From: JBDUDR01 sp040002845
Lineage (GTDB): Bacteria; Actinomycetota; Actinomycetes; Propionibacteriales; Nocardioidaceae
Assembly (NCBI GenBank): GCA_040002845.1
Contig: JBDUDR010000030.1
Span: 1-23,116 of the forward strand
DNA: 23,116 nt
Reading direction: 5' to 3'
Below the pieces are notes generated by a model. The model ran no database searches. It saw nothing but the letters and a program-made list of their open reading frames with translations, and had not been told where the DNA came from. Shown here piece by piece: positions 23,026 to 23,116 of the stretch. Each line of letters starts with the position of its first letter. Positions within the stretch are counted from its first letter, which is position 1. A program made the translations under genes and the position numbers.

Positions 23026-23116
23026 TCCGGCAACGTCCTACTCTCCCACGCGGTCCCCCACGCAGTACCATCGGCGCTGAAGGGCTTAACTTCCGGGTTC
23101 GGAATGGAGCCGGGTG
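23026..23116 (-). rRNA. rrf: 5S ribosomal RNA, 3' part
   Basis: About 91 of roughly 117 bases are visible; the 5' end is beyond the right edge. On the minus strand the sequence contains the conserved loop TTCCGAACCCGGAAGTTAAG, then GCGCCGATGGTACTGC and the 3' signature GGGAGAGTAGGACG. The exact mature 3' end near 23026 is estimated. A 16S-23S-5S operon transcribed toward the window is expected just outside. Confidence 0.95.

Noticed and set aside
1..23116. CRISPR arrays, tRNA genes, insertion sequences, attachment sites
   Set aside because: No regularly spaced repeats, cloverleaf-like genes, transposase genes or terminal inverted repeats were recognised. XerD is the housekeeping recombinase and not a phage integrase.

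Overview
The window is a GC-rich chromosomal segment from an actinomycete (phylum Actinomycetota). The evidence is the gene order, the frequent GTG and TTG starts, the many 4-base stop/start overlaps, and actinobacteria-typical genes (steA, the MctB/SteB family, tlyA, a RecN/NadK/TlyA cluster, a Rv1691-like TPR protein). Read right to left, the order TPR protein - HAD phosphatase - small acidic protein - tlyA - nadK - recN - steA - mctB - pyrG - NUDIX - xerD - parA - scpA - scpB - rluB - cmk - der closely follows, as I recall it, Mycobacterium tuberculosis Rv1691 to Rv1713. The genus cannot be fixed from the sequence; a Propionibacteriales-like organism is a guess.

Layout. Positions 1-6000 (minus strand) hold a chromosome-organisation and housekeeping operon: parA, a ribbon-helix-helix-like protein, scpA, scpB, rluB, tyrA, cmk and the 5' half of der. 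Positions 6168-10705 (minus) hold xerD, ald, a NUDIX hydrolase and pyrG. Positions 10846-13801 (minus) hold an envelope/division set: steA, an MctB/SteB-family protein and an MraY-like membrane protein. Positions 13878-18802 (minus) hold recN, nadK, tlyA, a 78-aa acidic protein and a HAD-IIA phosphatase. Positions 18840-21490 are the only plus-strand part and break the conserved order: a DUF1015 protein with a leaderless-looking promoter, a DUF899 thioredoxin-like protein and a decayed NAD-dependent epimerase. A short SSB paralogue (minus) and the TPR gene follow. The right end is the 3' part of a 5S rRNA gene, minus strand, with a 20-bp terminator stem, so an rRNA operon lies just beyond the right edge and reads into the window.

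How the genes work together: XerD, ParA and ScpAB (with SMC) serve chromosome segregation and dimer resolution. RecN, SSB and TlyA serve DNA repair and ribosome modification. SteA, the MctB/SteB-like protein and the MraY-like protein probably act at the division-site envelope. PyrG, Cmk, NadK, TyrA and Ald are central metabolism. The most interesting candidates are the ParA/RHH-like pair, with an exact 12-bp tandem repeat lying on its predicted promoter, and the MraY-like protein translationally coupled to steA/mctB.
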